From Dactylosporangium sucinum (GTDB lineage Bacteria; Actinomycetota; Actinomycetes; Mycobacteriales; Micromonosporaceae), in NCBI RefSeq assembly GCF_014647515.1, contig NZ_BMPI01000004.1, forward strand, positions 227,683 to 291,682: a DNA stretch of 64,000 bases, given 5' to 3'. A program made the position numbers and the translations under genes. How positions within the stretch are numbered: position 1 is the stretch's first letter; each line of letters starts with the position of its first letter. Positions 29,364 through 38,129 of the stretch are shown piece by piece. The notes beneath the pieces were generated by a model. That model did not search any database, was not told where the DNA came from, and saw only the letters and a list, made by a program, of their open reading frames with translations.

Positions 29364-29409
29364 CGAGCGCCCGGGCACCGTCCACGTCGGACAGAAGCCC
29401 GGGCGCTCG
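29364..29409 (+). terminator. Hairpin after Rieske gene
   Basis: CGAGCGCCCGGGC at 29364-29376 pairs perfectly with 29397-29409; the loop is 20 bases. No T tract. Probably the terminator of the redox operon, and usable from the other side for the convergent ABC permease. Confidence 0.65.
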
Positions 29410-29570
29410 GCTGTACCACGCCGGGCTTCCGCCGCTGGACCCCACGGCCGCGGGTTGCCAGGCGGCGGTCGCCAGGCGGCGCCACCGCCCGCGCCGGGGC
29501 CCCCAGCACCCTGGGACCCCCAGCCCGAGCCACTGTGGACCGCGGCGAGCGGACACTGAGTGGTCGACTC

Positions 29571-31898
29571 TCACTCCGCCTGACGGCTCGTGTCGACCCA
29601 GGCCCGGCGGCTGGTTGCCACCCCGGCCAGCACCGCGAGCAGCAGGCACAGGCCGACCACACCACCGACCACCGGCCACGGCACGACCAGGTCGACCGGG
29701 GCGCCGACCTGCTCGCTCAACCCCGCCCGGATGCTCAGCAGCGCACCGAACGCGACCGCGCCGCCCAGCACCGCCCCGATCAGCACCATCAGCGACGACT
29801 CAGCCAGCACGAACCGCGTCACCTGGCGCCGGGTCGCTCCCGTCAGCCGCAGCACCCGCAGGTCGGGTGCCCGCCCGGCCGCCGCCATGAGCAGCGTGTT
29901 CGCCACCGCGATCGCCCCGTACCCAGCCGACACCGCGATCAGCAGCATCGTGAACACCCAGACCAGCCGGTCCTCCTCGGCGTCCGCCTCGGCCGCCCAC
30001 GTCCGCACGTCGACGACCCGTGCCCCCGAATCGGCGGGCAGCTCGATCCGCTCGCCGAGCTGGATCGCGGGCGTCAGCGCCGACGGATCATGCCTGCGCA
30101 CCGTATCCCGCGACACCACCAGCTCGGCCGGCAACGAACCGTCCGGCTCCAGCGCCGTGACCCGCAACGTCACCCGCTCGCCATCGGCGAAGACGACCGC
30201 TAACGCCTCACCGACCCGGCGCCCCGACCCGGCCGGCACCACCACGCCGTCGCCGGTCAGATCCGGCCTGGCGACGCCAACCACCGAGCGCGCCTCGGTC
30301 TTGTTCCCCACATCGACGTACCCCGTCGTCGGCAACAACGCCCGACCGGGCACAGCGGCGACGACCGCCTCGCTCAGGCCGGGCACGCCGTCCTGCGGAA
30401 CCAGCGTCCAACCGGCATCGGCGTCGGCCGCGCGACCCGCCGCGTACGCCTCCGTGGACGTGTGCACCATGCCCGACACCAGCACCGCGAACGCGACGGT
30501 GAGCAGCACGGGCGCCGCCGTGGAGGCGGTCCGCCGAGCCGCCGTCAGCGCGCTCTCCCGCACCAGCAGCCCGACGGCGCCGCCCTTGGTGCGCACCGGC
30601 AGCCGGCACAGCCGCACGATCGGCGGCACCGCAGCCGGCGCCAGCGCCGTCACCCCGGTGACCAGGGCCATTGCGCTGTACAGCGCGAATGTCGCGCCGT
30701 CCTGTGCGTCATCCGACGCGGCGGTGCCAATGGCCAGCGCCACCCCCACCGCGAGCAGGACAGCGCCGAGCACCCAGCGGGCCCACCCCATCGGCCGCTG
30801 CTCGACGGCGGCCTCGCGCAGCGCCTCCAGCGGCCCCACCCGGGCCGCCCGCCGGGCCGCCGACCAGGCGCCGAGCACCGCCACCACCGGCCCGACAGCG
30901 AGCGAGACCAGCACCGGCCAGACCGTGAACCGGACCTCGAACGTCGTCGGCTCCAACCGCGCCCAGACAAGAATCCGGCCCACGCCGGGCGCGAGCACGG
31001 CCCCCACCAGCAGCCCGGCGACGGACCCGGCCGCCCCGACGGCGAGCGCCTCGCCCAGCACCATCCGCCGGACCTGTCCGGGCGTCGCGCCGATCGCCCG
31101 CAGCAGGCCGAGCTCGCGACGGCGCTGCGCGACCGTGAACGCGAACGTCGAGGCCACGACGAACACCGTCACGAACCCGCCGAGCGCGGCGGTCCCGGTG
31201 AGCGCTTGCATGCCGATCCACCGCAATCGGGCGTCCGCCCGCGGCTCCAGCGCGCCGCGCCCGTCGCCGGTGAGCACTCGGCCGCCGGTGCCCACGACGT
31301 CCCGCGCGTCGGCGGCGACCCGGCCCGCGTCGGCGCCGGGCTCGAGCCGGAGCCCGATCGTGCTGACGCCCGGCGCCAGACCGGCGGCGACGTCGTCCGC
31401 GACGAAGATCAGCGGTGCGGCGACGACGCCCGTCACGAGGTACCGCTGCGGTCCGGCCGCCGTCAGCAGCGTGACCGCCGTGCCGGGTGCGGCGCCCACC
31501 TGCTCGCCGACGACGACCTCACCGGGCCGGGCCGGCGGGGCGCCCGCGGTGAGCTCCAGCCCGCCGAGGCGGGCGCTCGACCATCCGTGGCCCTCGGGCC
31601 GGTCCCGCTCGTGGCCGGACACCTGCGCGTAGAAGGTGCGGTCGGGCACGGCCTCCGCGACCCCGGGCAGGCTGGCCAGCCGGGCGCCGAGCGTCTGGGC
31701 GTCGGCGGAGGACCAGGGCCGGGCCGGCGGGAACGGCATGCCAGGGGTGCTGGCCTCCGGCCCGGCCACGACGACCGGGGCCGCGGCGAACCGGTCCGGC
31801 ACCTTGGCCCGGCCGGATGCCAGCAGCAGCGTCGCGGCCGCCACGAGGGCCACGCCGATCGCGACGGCGACGAAGGCGCCGGTGATCCGCCTCAGCAT
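29571..31898 (-). CDS. ABC transporter permease, FtsX/MacB type
   Basis: A 775-residue permease with two FtsX domains: hydrophobic helices near the N terminus, in the middle and at the C terminus, with large extracytoplasmic regions between. FRRELGLLRAIGATPGQVRRM-type cytoplasmic loops occur twice (RRRELGLLRAIGATPGQVRR and APDLRVLRLTGATRRQV). The family exports peptides, antibiotics or lipoproteins, or works as a mechanical transducer. Its ATG overlaps the ATPase stop by seven bases. The pair is divergent from a two-component system, an arrangement common in antimicrobial-peptide response units. Confidence 0.88.
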   Translation of the reverse strand: MLRRITGAFVAVAIGVALVAAATLLLASGRAKVPDRFAAAPVVVAGPEASTPGMPFPPARPWSSADAQTLGARLASLPGVAEAVPDRTFYAQVSGHERDRPEGHGWSSARLGGLELTAGAPPARPGEVVVGEQVGAAPGTAVTLLTAAGPQRYLVTGVVAAPLIFVADDVAAGLAPGVSTIGLRLEPGADAGRVAADARDVVGTGGRVLTGDGRGALEPRADARLRWIGMQALTGTAALGGFVTVFVVASTFAFTVAQRRRELGLLRAIGATPGQVRRMVLGEALAVGAAGSVAGLLVGAVLAPGVGRILVWARLEPTTFEVRFTVWPVLVSLAVGPVVAVLGAWSAARRAARVGPLEALREAAVEQRPMGWARWVLGAVLLAVGVALAIGTAASDDAQDGATFALYSAMALVTGVTALAPAAVPPIVRLCRLPVRTKGGAVGLLVRESALTAARRTASTAAPVLLTVAFAVLVSGMVHTSTEAYAAGRAADADAGWTLVPQDGVPGLSEAVVAAVPGRALLPTTGYVDVGNKTEARSVVGVARPDLTGDGVVVPAGSGRRVGEALAVVFADGERVTLRVTALEPDGSLPAELVVSRDTVRRHDPSALTPAIQLGERIELPADSGARVVDVRTWAAEADAEEDRLVWVFTMLLIAVSAGYGAIAVANTLLMAAAGRAPDLRVLRLTGATRRQVTRFVLAESSLMVLIGAVLGGAVAFGALLSIRAGLSEQVGAPVDLVVPWPVVGGVVGLCLLLAVLAGVATSRRAWVDTSRQAE

Positions 31899-32566
31899 GA
31901 GACGACCCGTCCGTCGGCGAGGGTCACGATCCGGTCGGCGTATCCGGCCGCCTCTTGATCGTGGGTGACCATCACGACCGTCAGGCCGTGCTCGTCCACG
32001 AGGGCCCGGAGCAACTGCAGCACCTGCTTCGAGGTCACGCTGTCGAGTGCCCCGGTCGGCTCGTCGGCGAAGACGACCGCCGGCCGGCTGATGAGCGCCC
32101 GGGCGAGGGCCACGCGCTGCTGCTCACCGCCCGACAGCTCGCTCGGACGGTGCCCGGCCCGACCGGTCAGGCCGACCGCGTCCAGCGCCGCGGTCACCTC
32201 GGTCGCCGGTGGGCGGCGCCCGGCGAGCCGCATCGGGAGCGCGACGTTCTGCTCGGCGGTGAGCGCGGACACCAGGTTGAACGCCTGGAACACGAAGCCG
32301 ATCCGGTCGCGCCGAAGCCTGGTCAGGGCGTCCTCGCTGAGCCCGTCGAGCCGGGTGCCGTCGATGGTCACCGTCCCGCCGGCCGGGCGGTCGAGACCGG
32401 CGGCGCAATGCAGCAGCGTCGACTTGCCGGAGCCGGACGGCCCCATCACCGCGGCGAACCGCCCGCGCTCGAACGTCACGGAGACGCCGTCGAGCGCGGT
32501 CACCTGCCGGGTGCCGGTGCCGAACACGGCCCGGACGTCCCGCAGCACCACCGTCTGTGTCGTCAT
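31892..32566 (-). CDS. ABC transporter ATP-binding protein (LolD/MacB type)
   Basis: A 224-residue ATPase. Walker A is GPSGSGKST, the Q-loop lies in GFVFQAFNL, the signature is LSGGEQQRVA, Walker B is VVFADEPTGALD and the H-loop is VMVTHD. The FQAFNL and TGALD sequences mark the LolD/MacB/SalX exporter class. ATG at 32566 is the first start that gives a family-length N terminus; the frame is open to 32632. It precedes and overlaps the permease gene. Confidence 0.92.
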   Translation of the reverse strand: MTTQTVVLRDVRAVFGTGTRQVTALDGVSVTFERGRFAAVMGPSGSGKSTLLHCAAGLDRPAGGTVTIDGTRLDGLSEDALTRLRRDRIGFVFQAFNLVSALTAEQNVALPMRLAGRRPPATEVTAALDAVGLTGRAGHRPSELSGGEQQRVALARALISRPAVVFADEPTGALDSVTSKQVLQLLRALVDEHGLTVVMVTHDQEAAGYADRIVTLADGRVVSC

Positions 32567-32635
32567 GGCGGCCACTGTCCCGCGATCGGGGGTCGGTCCG
32601 CGTCGGACCGGCATGGACACTTTCCGATCCACCCA

Positions 32636-32686
32636 GGGTCTGACGACGCAGGCCTGCGGCGGCCGAAGTCATACCTGGGTCTGACG
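32636..32686. promoter_or_regulatory. Direct repeat in divergent promoter region
   Basis: GGGTCTGACG occurs at 32636-32645 and again at 32677-32686, 41 bases apart (about four DNA turns), in the 167-base gap between the ABC exporter and the two-component system. Plausible binding sites for the NarL-type regulator at 34203; inference. Confidence 0.4.
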
Positions 32687-32733
32687 GATCAGGAGCCGAC
32701 GCGCCGGCCTGTCCCGGCGGCTACCGTCGACGC

Positions 32734-34206
32734 GTGGTCCATGCACTGCTGCTTCGCAAGCCCCGGCCGGCCGAGCGATACGCGCTCGACGCCCTGCTGG
32801 CGGCGGTCGCGGTGCTGCTCTGCCTCTATGCGGCCCGGGCCGAGCCGGAGGCCGGCAACCCGCTGGAGCCGATCTGGCTGTCGGTGCTGGTCGCGATGGC
32901 CGTCGGCGTGCCCGTGGCGTTTCGGCGATGGTCGCCGCGGGCCATGGCCGGAGCTGTCAGCGTGGCTGCCGCAGCGGCGCTCGCCACGGGGATCATCCCG
33001 TCGTTCGCCGCGGTGGCGCCGGCCTATGCCGTGATCATGGTTCTGTATACGCTCGGTGCCGACGTGCCGGGCCGCCAGTCGTGGCCGGTCGCCGCGGGCT
33101 GCATCGCCCTGGTGCTGGTGTCCCTGGCCGGCGGTGACGTGCTGTGGCCGGCCACGGAGCTGGGCGGGGGACAGTGGCTATGGTCGATGGCCAGCTCGGT
33201 CGGCTATGCGGTGCTCATCATCGGGCCGTCCTACGGGATCGGCTACATCGTGCGGGTCGCGCGGCAGCAGAACGAGCGGGCCGGGCAGCAGGCGGTCCGG
33301 CAGGCCGCGACCGACGAGCGGCTGCGGGTGGCCCGCGAGCTGCACGACGTCATCGCCCACACGATGACGCTCATCGTGGTGCAGGCGTCGGTCGGCAACC
33401 ACGTCGCCGACGTGAGCCCGCAAGAGGCTCGGCGCGCGCTGCAGGCGATCGAGCAGACCGGGCGGACGGCGATGGCCGAGGTCCGGCGGGTGCTTGACGT
33501 GCTGCGCGAGGACGGCCCCGGGGCCGTCGGCAGCCAGACGCACGGCCTCGACGATCTGGCGGACCTCGCCGAGCGGGCCGCGGTCGGCGGCGTCGACGTC
33601 CACCTCGACGTGCGCCGCGACGGCGGACCGGGCAAGTCATCGGGCAAGACGTCCGGCAAGAGACCGGGCAAGCCGCCGGCCGAGGCGTTGGGCAAGCCGC
33701 CGGGCGAGGCGCCGGGCCGGCCGCCGGCCGAGGCGTTGGGCAAGGCGCCAGGCGAGGCATTGGGCAAGCTGCCGGGAGAGGCGCCGGGCGGGGTATCGGG
33801 CAAGGCGTCGGCTGGGGCATTGGGCAAGGCGCCGGGCGGGGTATCGGGCAAGCTTCCGGGCGAGGCATTGGGCAAGGCGCAGAGCGAGGTGTCGGGCAAG
33901 ACGCCCGGTGACGTGCCCGCCGACGTGGCGCTGGCGGTGTACCGGATTGTGCAGGAGGCGGTCACCAACGTGGTCAAGCATGCGGCGCCGACCGTGTGCC
34001 GGGTCGACGTCCTCGTGGGGCCGGACGACGTCCGAATCGAGGTCACCGACGAGGGCACCCGTCCGCCCACGGTCAGCCTCGCAGGCCACGGCCTGATCGG
34101 CATGCGGGAGCGGGCCGCCCTGCACGGCGGTGAGTTCCGGGCCGGTCCTCGACCCGGGGGCGGGTTCGCGGTGTTTGCCAGGCTTCCGTACGGCGGTGGA
34201 CGGTGA
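32734..34206 (+). CDS. NarL-type sensor histidine kinase with tandem-repeat insertion
   Basis: A 490-residue kinase. About five N-terminal membrane helices (residues 25-175), then a HisKA_3 dimerisation domain: RELHDVIAHTMTLIVVQ with phosphoacceptor His204. The ATPase part (VYRIVQEAVTNVVKHA, then GHGLIGMRERAALHGG) starts near residue 395. Between the two lies about 95 residues of Gly/Lys/Pro/Glu repeats with an eight-residue period (GKxPGEAx), absent from normal family members. The kinase core motifs are intact. GTG at 32734; the stop overlaps the response regulator start (GTGA). It probably controls the divergent ABC exporter. Confidence 0.85.
   Translation: MVHALLLRKPRPAERYALDALLAAVAVLLCLYAARAEPEAGNPLEPIWLSVLVAMAVGVPVAFRRWSPRAMAGAVSVAAAAALATGIIPSFAAVAPAYAVIMVLYTLGADVPGRQSWPVAAGCIALVLVSLAGGDVLWPATELGGGQWLWSMASSVGYAVLIIGPSYGIGYIVRVARQQNERAGQQAVRQAATDERLRVARELHDVIAHTMTLIVVQASVGNHVADVSPQEARRALQAIEQTGRTAMAEVRRVLDVLREDGPGAVGSQTHGLDDLADLAERAAVGGVDVHLDVRRDGGPGKSSGKTSGKRPGKPPAEALGKPPGEAPGRPPAEALGKAPGEALGKLPGEAPGGVSGKASAGALGKAPGGVSGKLPGEALGKAQSEVSGKTPGDVPADVALAVYRIVQEAVTNVVKHAAPTVCRVDVLVGPDDVRIEVTDEGTRPPTVSLAGHGLIGMRERAALHGGEFRAGPRPGGGFAVFARLPYGGGR
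33628..33918 (+). repeat. 24-bp tandem repeat inside histidine kinase gene
   Basis: About eleven in-frame copies of a 24-base unit with consensus near GGGCAAGGCGCCGGGCGAGG plus four variable bases; one half unit (12 bases) is present near 33785. Copies differ at several positions. The reading frame stays open, encoding a period-eight Gly/Lys/Pro/Glu linker. Confidence 0.8.
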
Positions 34207-34856
34207 TCCGTGTGCTCATCGCCGACGATCAGGCGCTGCTGCGGGGCAGTTTCCGGGTGCTGGTGGATCTGAGCGGCGACTGCGTCACGGTCGGCGAGGC
34301 CGGCACCGGCGCCGAGGCGGTCGCGCTGGCCGCCGAGCACCGTCCCGACGTCGTCCTGATGGATGTGCGGATGCCCGGCATGGACGGGATCGAGGCCACC
34401 CGGCAGATCTGCGCCGATTCCGCGATGGCCGGCACGCATGTTTTGATCTTGACGACGTTCGATCTGGACGAGTACGTCTTCGGGGCGTTGCGCGCCGGGG
34501 CCAGCGGCTTCCTGCTGAAGGACACCCCGCCGGCCGAGCTGCTCAACGGTATCCGCGTCGTCGCGGGCGGCGACGGCCTGCTGGCGCCGTCGGTGACCGG
34601 GCGCTTGATCGCGGAGTTCGCGCACCGGGGGCAGCCGTCCCGGCCGGTGACCCGCCGCCTCGACGGCGTGACCGAACGGGAGCGGGAGGTGCTGACGCTG
34701 GTCGGCCGCGGCCTGTCCAACGGCGAGATCGCCGACCACCTGCACCTCAGCCTGGCCACCGTGAAGACCCACGTGGGCCGGCTCCTGGCCAAGCTGGACG
34801 CCCGCGATCGTGCCCAGCTCGTGATCGTCGCCTACGAGACGGGGTTGGTGCCCTGA
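34203..34856 (+). CDS. NarL/LuxR-family response regulator
   Basis: A 217-residue DNA-binding response regulator. Receiver domain with IADDQ acidic pocket, phosphoacceptor Asp54 (VVLMDVRMPG) and Lys in LLKDTPP; C-terminal LuxR HTH TEREREVLTLVGRGLSNGEIADHLHLSLATVKTHV. Translationally coupled to the kinase. The last 25 bases overlap the convergent hydrolase gene. Confidence 0.93.
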   Translation: MIRVLIADDQALLRGSFRVLVDLSGDCVTVGEAGTGAEAVALAAEHRPDVVLMDVRMPGMDGIEATRQICADSAMAGTHVLILTTFDLDEYVFGALRAGASGFLLKDTPPAELLNGIRVVAGGDGLLAPSVTGRLIAEFAHRGQPSRPVTRRLDGVTEREREVLTLVGRGLSNGEIADHLHLSLATVKTHVGRLLAKLDARDRAQLVIVAYETGLVP

Positions 34857-35662
34857 CCGAGAAACTCCCCGAGCGCGGCCGCCACCTCGTCGGGCGCCTC
34901 CTCCGCAAGGCGGTGGCCGCCGTCGATACCGACAGATCGGAGATCCTCACACCAGACCCGCCAGCCCGCCGCGGGATCCATCCGCCCGCCCGCGGTGCTC
35001 CAGAGGACGAGCGTCGGCCGGAAGAACCGCCGCCCGACCGGCATGCCAGGGGCGCGCGGCCCGGCCGGGATCGGCGGGGCCGTCGTGGTGGGCGGTGGCG
35101 GTGTCGGGTGGGGCGCCGTGGCGACGGTGGGCCGCGTGGCTGTCGTGGGTAGCGCAGTTGGGACGGGCGCCGTCGCTGGAGTTGGTGCGGCGCCGGGTAT
35201 GGGTGCCGTTGCTGGAGTCGGTCGGGCGGCGGGTACGGGCGCCGTTGCCTCAGTTGGTGGGGCGGGTATAGGCGCCGTTGCTTGCGTGGGTGGTACGTCG
35301 GGCGTGGGTGGGTCGGTGTCGAGGAGGGCCAGCCGTTCGACCAGCGTGGGGTGGTTGAGGGCCAGCCGGAGAGCGACGTGGGCGCCGGTGCCTTGGCCGG
35401 CTACCGAGAACTCGTCGTGGCCCAGGGACTTCATCAGGGCCACGCAGTCGAGGGCTGCCTCGTGGTCGGTGCGGTCCGGGGTGGGCGGGTCGGGGCAGAC
35501 GACCGCGAAGTCGGCGGCGAGGAGGGGGGCGACGTGGTGCCAGGTGGCTTGGGTGCGGGTGTGGTCTTGCAGGAGGAGTACCGCGGGGCCGTGGCCGGCC
35601 CGCTGGAAGCACAGCGTGATCTCCCACAGGTCGACCCGGCCTTGCTGGAAGCCATCGAACAC
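34832..35662 (-). CDS. Degenerate alpha/beta-hydrolase-like protein with Pro/Thr repeat insertion
   Basis: A 276-residue protein resembling haloacid or fluoroacetate dehalogenase-like alpha/beta hydrolases: VLLLQDHTRTQATWHHVAPL, then FSVAGQGTGAHVALRLALNH. The nucleophile elbow reads G-Q-G-T-G, so the catalytic Ser or Asp is replaced by Gly. After LLDTDPP about 75 residues of a Pro/Thr/Ala repeat (ATAPVP type) replace the cap domain; the frame then resumes with PTLVLWSTAGGRMDP and a GGHRL histidine segment. This looks like an inactive or decaying enzyme kept in frame. GTG at 35662 has GGAG upstream; 35668 is the alternative. Confidence 0.6.
   Translation of the reverse strand: MFDGFQQGRVDLWEITLCFQRAGHGPAVLLLQDHTRTQATWHHVAPLLAADFAVVCPDPPTPDRTDHEAALDCVALMKSLGHDEFSVAGQGTGAHVALRLALNHPTLVERLALLDTDPPTPDVPPTQATAPIPAPPTEATAPVPAARPTPATAPIPGAAPTPATAPVPTALPTTATRPTVATAPHPTPPPPTTTAPPIPAGPRAPGMPVGRRFFRPTLVLWSTAGGRMDPAAGWRVWCEDLRSVGIDGGHRLAEEAPDEVAAALGEFLGQGTNPVS
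35085..35310 (-). repeat. 33-36-bp imperfect tandem repeat inside hydrolase gene
   Basis: On the plus strand, units such as GGGTACGGGCGCCGTTGC followed by about 15 more bases recur from about 35085 to 35310 in roughly six imperfect copies. It encodes the Pro/Thr/Ala stretch with period about 11-12 residues. The edges are approximate. Confidence 0.65.
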
Positions 35663-35809
35663 GCGCACTCCATACCCAACTGCCGTGCACGCCGCACGCC
35701 ATTCCTTAACTTCAACACGTCAGGCGGTGAAGTGGACGTGGGCGCGCCGGGCGCCGAGGCCGAGCGAGGGTGATCCCGGTGGGGGCACGGTGGTCGAAGG
35801 GCGCCGCCG

Positions 35810-35923
35810 CAGGTCAAGGGTCGAGCAACGAATCAGCAGGTCAGAGCGGCGAGCAAGAAGCGTCAGGGCAGATCAGAGCGGCGAGCAAGGAGCGTGAGGG
35901 CAGGTCAGGGGGCGAGCAAACGG
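35810..35923. repeat. 32-bp tandem repeat between genes
   Basis: Two full copies at 35837-35868 and 35869-35900, which differ at three bases, flanked by partial copies at 35810-35836 and 35901-35923. Each contains CAGGTCAGAGCGGCGAGCAA. It lies between the hydrolase start and the stop of the sensor kinase on the minus strand, so it is intergenic. Confidence 0.75.
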
Positions 35924-35947
35924 AGCCGGTCGAGCGCCTGCCCCAGG

Positions 35948-37405
35948 TCACAGCTTCGCCAGCGGGAGGGTCACCCGGAAGGTGGCGCCCTCGCCCGGGG
36001 CCGTTCGGAGGGTGACCTCGCCGCCGTGCGCGTGCACCAGGGCGGCCACGATCGACAGGCCCAGGCCCGAGCCGCCCAGCGCGCGGGTGCGGGACGGGTC
36101 GGTGCGGTAGAAGCGTTCGAAGACGCGGGACGCGTCCTCCGGCGTCATGCCCGGGCCGTTGTCCGAGACCTCCAGCACCGCGTTCCTTCCGTCGGTGCCC
36201 ACGAAGACCGTGACCTCCGTGCCGAGGGGCGTGTGGTTCAGGGCGTTCGACAGCAGGTTTTGCAACACCTGCCGCAGGCGGGCCTCGTCGCCCAGGACGA
36301 CCGCCGGCTCCACGTCCGCGTCGTCGTCGTCGCTGCTCGCGGTGCGCAGGCGCAGGCGGTGGTCGGAGGCCGTCACGCGGGCGTCGATCATCGCGTCCGT
36401 GGCCAGGGACAGCAGGTCGACCGGTTTCTTCTCCAGGGGGCGTTGCTGGTCCATGCGGGCCAGCAGCAGCAGGTCGTCGACGAGCAGTCCCATGCGGGTG
36501 GCGTGGTGCTCGATCCGGCCGATCGTCTCGTCCGCGTGGCCCGACTGGCGGTGGAGCTCGGCGAAGCCGCGGATCGACGTGAGTGGCGTGCGCAGCTCGT
36601 GCGACGCGTCGGCGACGAAGCGGCGCATGCGCTCCTCCGAGGCCAGCGCGGCCTCCTCCGAGGCGCGGCGCTCGTCGAAGGCCGTCTCGATCTGGCCGAG
36701 CATCGTGTTCAGGGCCGTGGACAGGCCGCCGACCTCGGTGCGCGGGTCGGCGTACGGCACCCGGCGGGTCAGGTCGCCGGCCGCGATCGCCTCCGCGGTC
36801 TCCTCGACCTCGACCAGCGGGCGGAGGCTGGAGCGGACCAGCAGGTATGCGACCACGGCGAGCAGGAGCAGGACGCCGGCCCCGACGGTGGCGCTGACCC
36901 AGACCTGCTGGTTGACCGTTTTGTCCACCTCGTCGAGGCTGAACCCGACGACCACGACGGTCGGGTCGTGGTTCGGGCCCTGCGGCGGAACGACGGTGAC
37001 CAGGAGTCGCCAATCGGGACCGCCGGCCTTGGAGGACGGCACCGTCGTGTAGTACGTGGAGATCGTCGTCCCACCGATGAGGTCGACGACGTTGTCCGGC
37101 ACCTTCGGGCCGGACGTGGCGCTGTAGCCCTGCTGGAAGTCGCGCGGCGTGATGGCGCCGGTCGAGAGGTCGACGCAGCCGACGTAGTAGCCCTGCGGCA
37201 GCTTGGGGCCGCGCATGTACTGCCGCACGGGATCGTTGCAGAGCTCGGCGGCCCGGTCGGCGTTGTTCTTGAGCTGCTCGTCGAGGCGGTCGCTGAGGTA
37301 GTGCTGGGTGTTGTAGACGCCGACCGCGCTGGTCATCACCAGCGCGAGGGCGAGCAGGACGAGCATCAGCCCGACGAGCTTGATGCGTAGGGGCAGGGCT
37401 TTCAT
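35948..37405 (-). CDS. OmpR-type sensor histidine kinase (HAMP, HisKA, HATPase)
   Basis: A 485-residue kinase. An N-terminal membrane helix (LVGLMLVLLALALVMTSAVG), a periplasmic domain of about 130 residues, a second helix (VGAGVLLLLAVVAYLLV), a HAMP linker, HisKA with ADASHELRTPLTSIRG and an ATPase domain (NLLSNALNHTP, DNGPGM, GSGLGLSI). The layout matches the mycobacterial TcrY/TrcS-type kinases. Its start overlaps the response regulator stop (ATGA), so the two form an operon with the regulator first. Confidence 0.93.
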   Translation of the reverse strand: MKALPLRIKLVGLMLVLLALALVMTSAVGVYNTQHYLSDRLDEQLKNNADRAAELCNDPVRQYMRGPKLPQGYYVGCVDLSTGAITPRDFQQGYSATSGPKVPDNVVDLIGGTTISTYYTTVPSSKAGGPDWRLLVTVVPPQGPNHDPTVVVVGFSLDEVDKTVNQQVWVSATVGAGVLLLLAVVAYLLVRSSLRPLVEVEETAEAIAAGDLTRRVPYADPRTEVGGLSTALNTMLGQIETAFDERRASEEAALASEERMRRFVADASHELRTPLTSIRGFAELHRQSGHADETIGRIEHHATRMGLLVDDLLLLARMDQQRPLEKKPVDLLSLATDAMIDARVTASDHRLRLRTASSDDDDADVEPAVVLGDEARLRQVLQNLLSNALNHTPLGTEVTVFVGTDGRNAVLEVSDNGPGMTPEDASRVFERFYRTDPSRTRALGGSGLGLSIVAALVHAHGGEVTLRTAPGEGATFRVTLPLAKL

Positions 37406-38097
37406 GTCCGGGGCATGCGCAGGGAGTAGCCCACCCCGCGCAGCGTCTGCAGGAGGCGCGGCTCGGTGGTGTCGATCTTCTTGCGCAGGTAGGAGACGTA
37501 GGACTCGACGACGCCCGCGTCGCCGCCGAAGTCGTACTGCCAGACGTGGTCCAGGATCTGGGCCTTGGAGAGCACGCGACCCGGGTTGGTCATGAAGTAC
37601 CGCAGGAGCTTGAACTCGGTCGGGGACAGCTGGACCTCCTGTCCCGCCTTGAACACCTCGTGCGTGTCCTCGTCCAGCTCGATGTCGGCGAAGGACAGCC
37701 GCGCCGACTGCGTCTGCGCGCCGCCGGCGGGGTCGGCGGCCCGGCGCAGCACGGCCTGGATGCGGGCGAGGATCTCGGACAGGCTGAACGGCTTGGTGAC
37801 GTAGTCGTCGCCGCCGAGCGTGAGGCCCTTGATCTTGTCCTCGGTCGCGTCGCGCGCGGTCAGGAACAGCACCGGGACGCGGGTGCCCTCGCCGCGCAGC
37901 TTGCGGAGCACCTCGAACCCGTCGAGCTCGGGCATCATGACGTCGAGCAGGATCATGTCCGGTCGGAAGCGGCGCGCCTCCTCCATCGCCTGCCGGCCGC
38001 TCGTCGCGCTCGCGACGTCGTAGCCGTGGTACTTCAGGCTCGCGGAGAGCAGCTCGACGATGTCGGGCTCGTCGTCGACCACAAGCAGCCGCGTCAT
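37402..38097 (-). CDS. OmpR/PhoB-family response regulator
   Basis: A 231-residue DNA-binding regulator: VVDDEPD acidic pocket, phosphoacceptor in ILLDVMMPELDG, LTA and VTKPFS switch residues, and a C-terminal winged helix (LSPTEFKLLRYFMTNPGRVLSKAQILDHVW, quoted in part as LSPTEFKLLRYF). First gene of the operon with the kinase at 35948. The target genes are unknown. Confidence 0.93.
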   Translation of the reverse strand: MTRLLVVDDEPDIVELLSASLKYHGYDVASATSGRQAMEEARRFRPDMILLDVMMPELDGFEVLRKLRGEGTRVPVLFLTARDATEDKIKGLTLGGDDYVTKPFSLSEILARIQAVLRRAADPAGGAQTQSARLSFADIELDEDTHEVFKAGQEVQLSPTEFKLLRYFMTNPGRVLSKAQILDHVWQYDFGGDAGVVESYVSYLRKKIDTTEPRLLQTLRGVGYSLRMPRT

Positions 38098-38129
38098 GAT
38101 TCGCTCCAGATAGCGTCAGAGTTCCCTTG

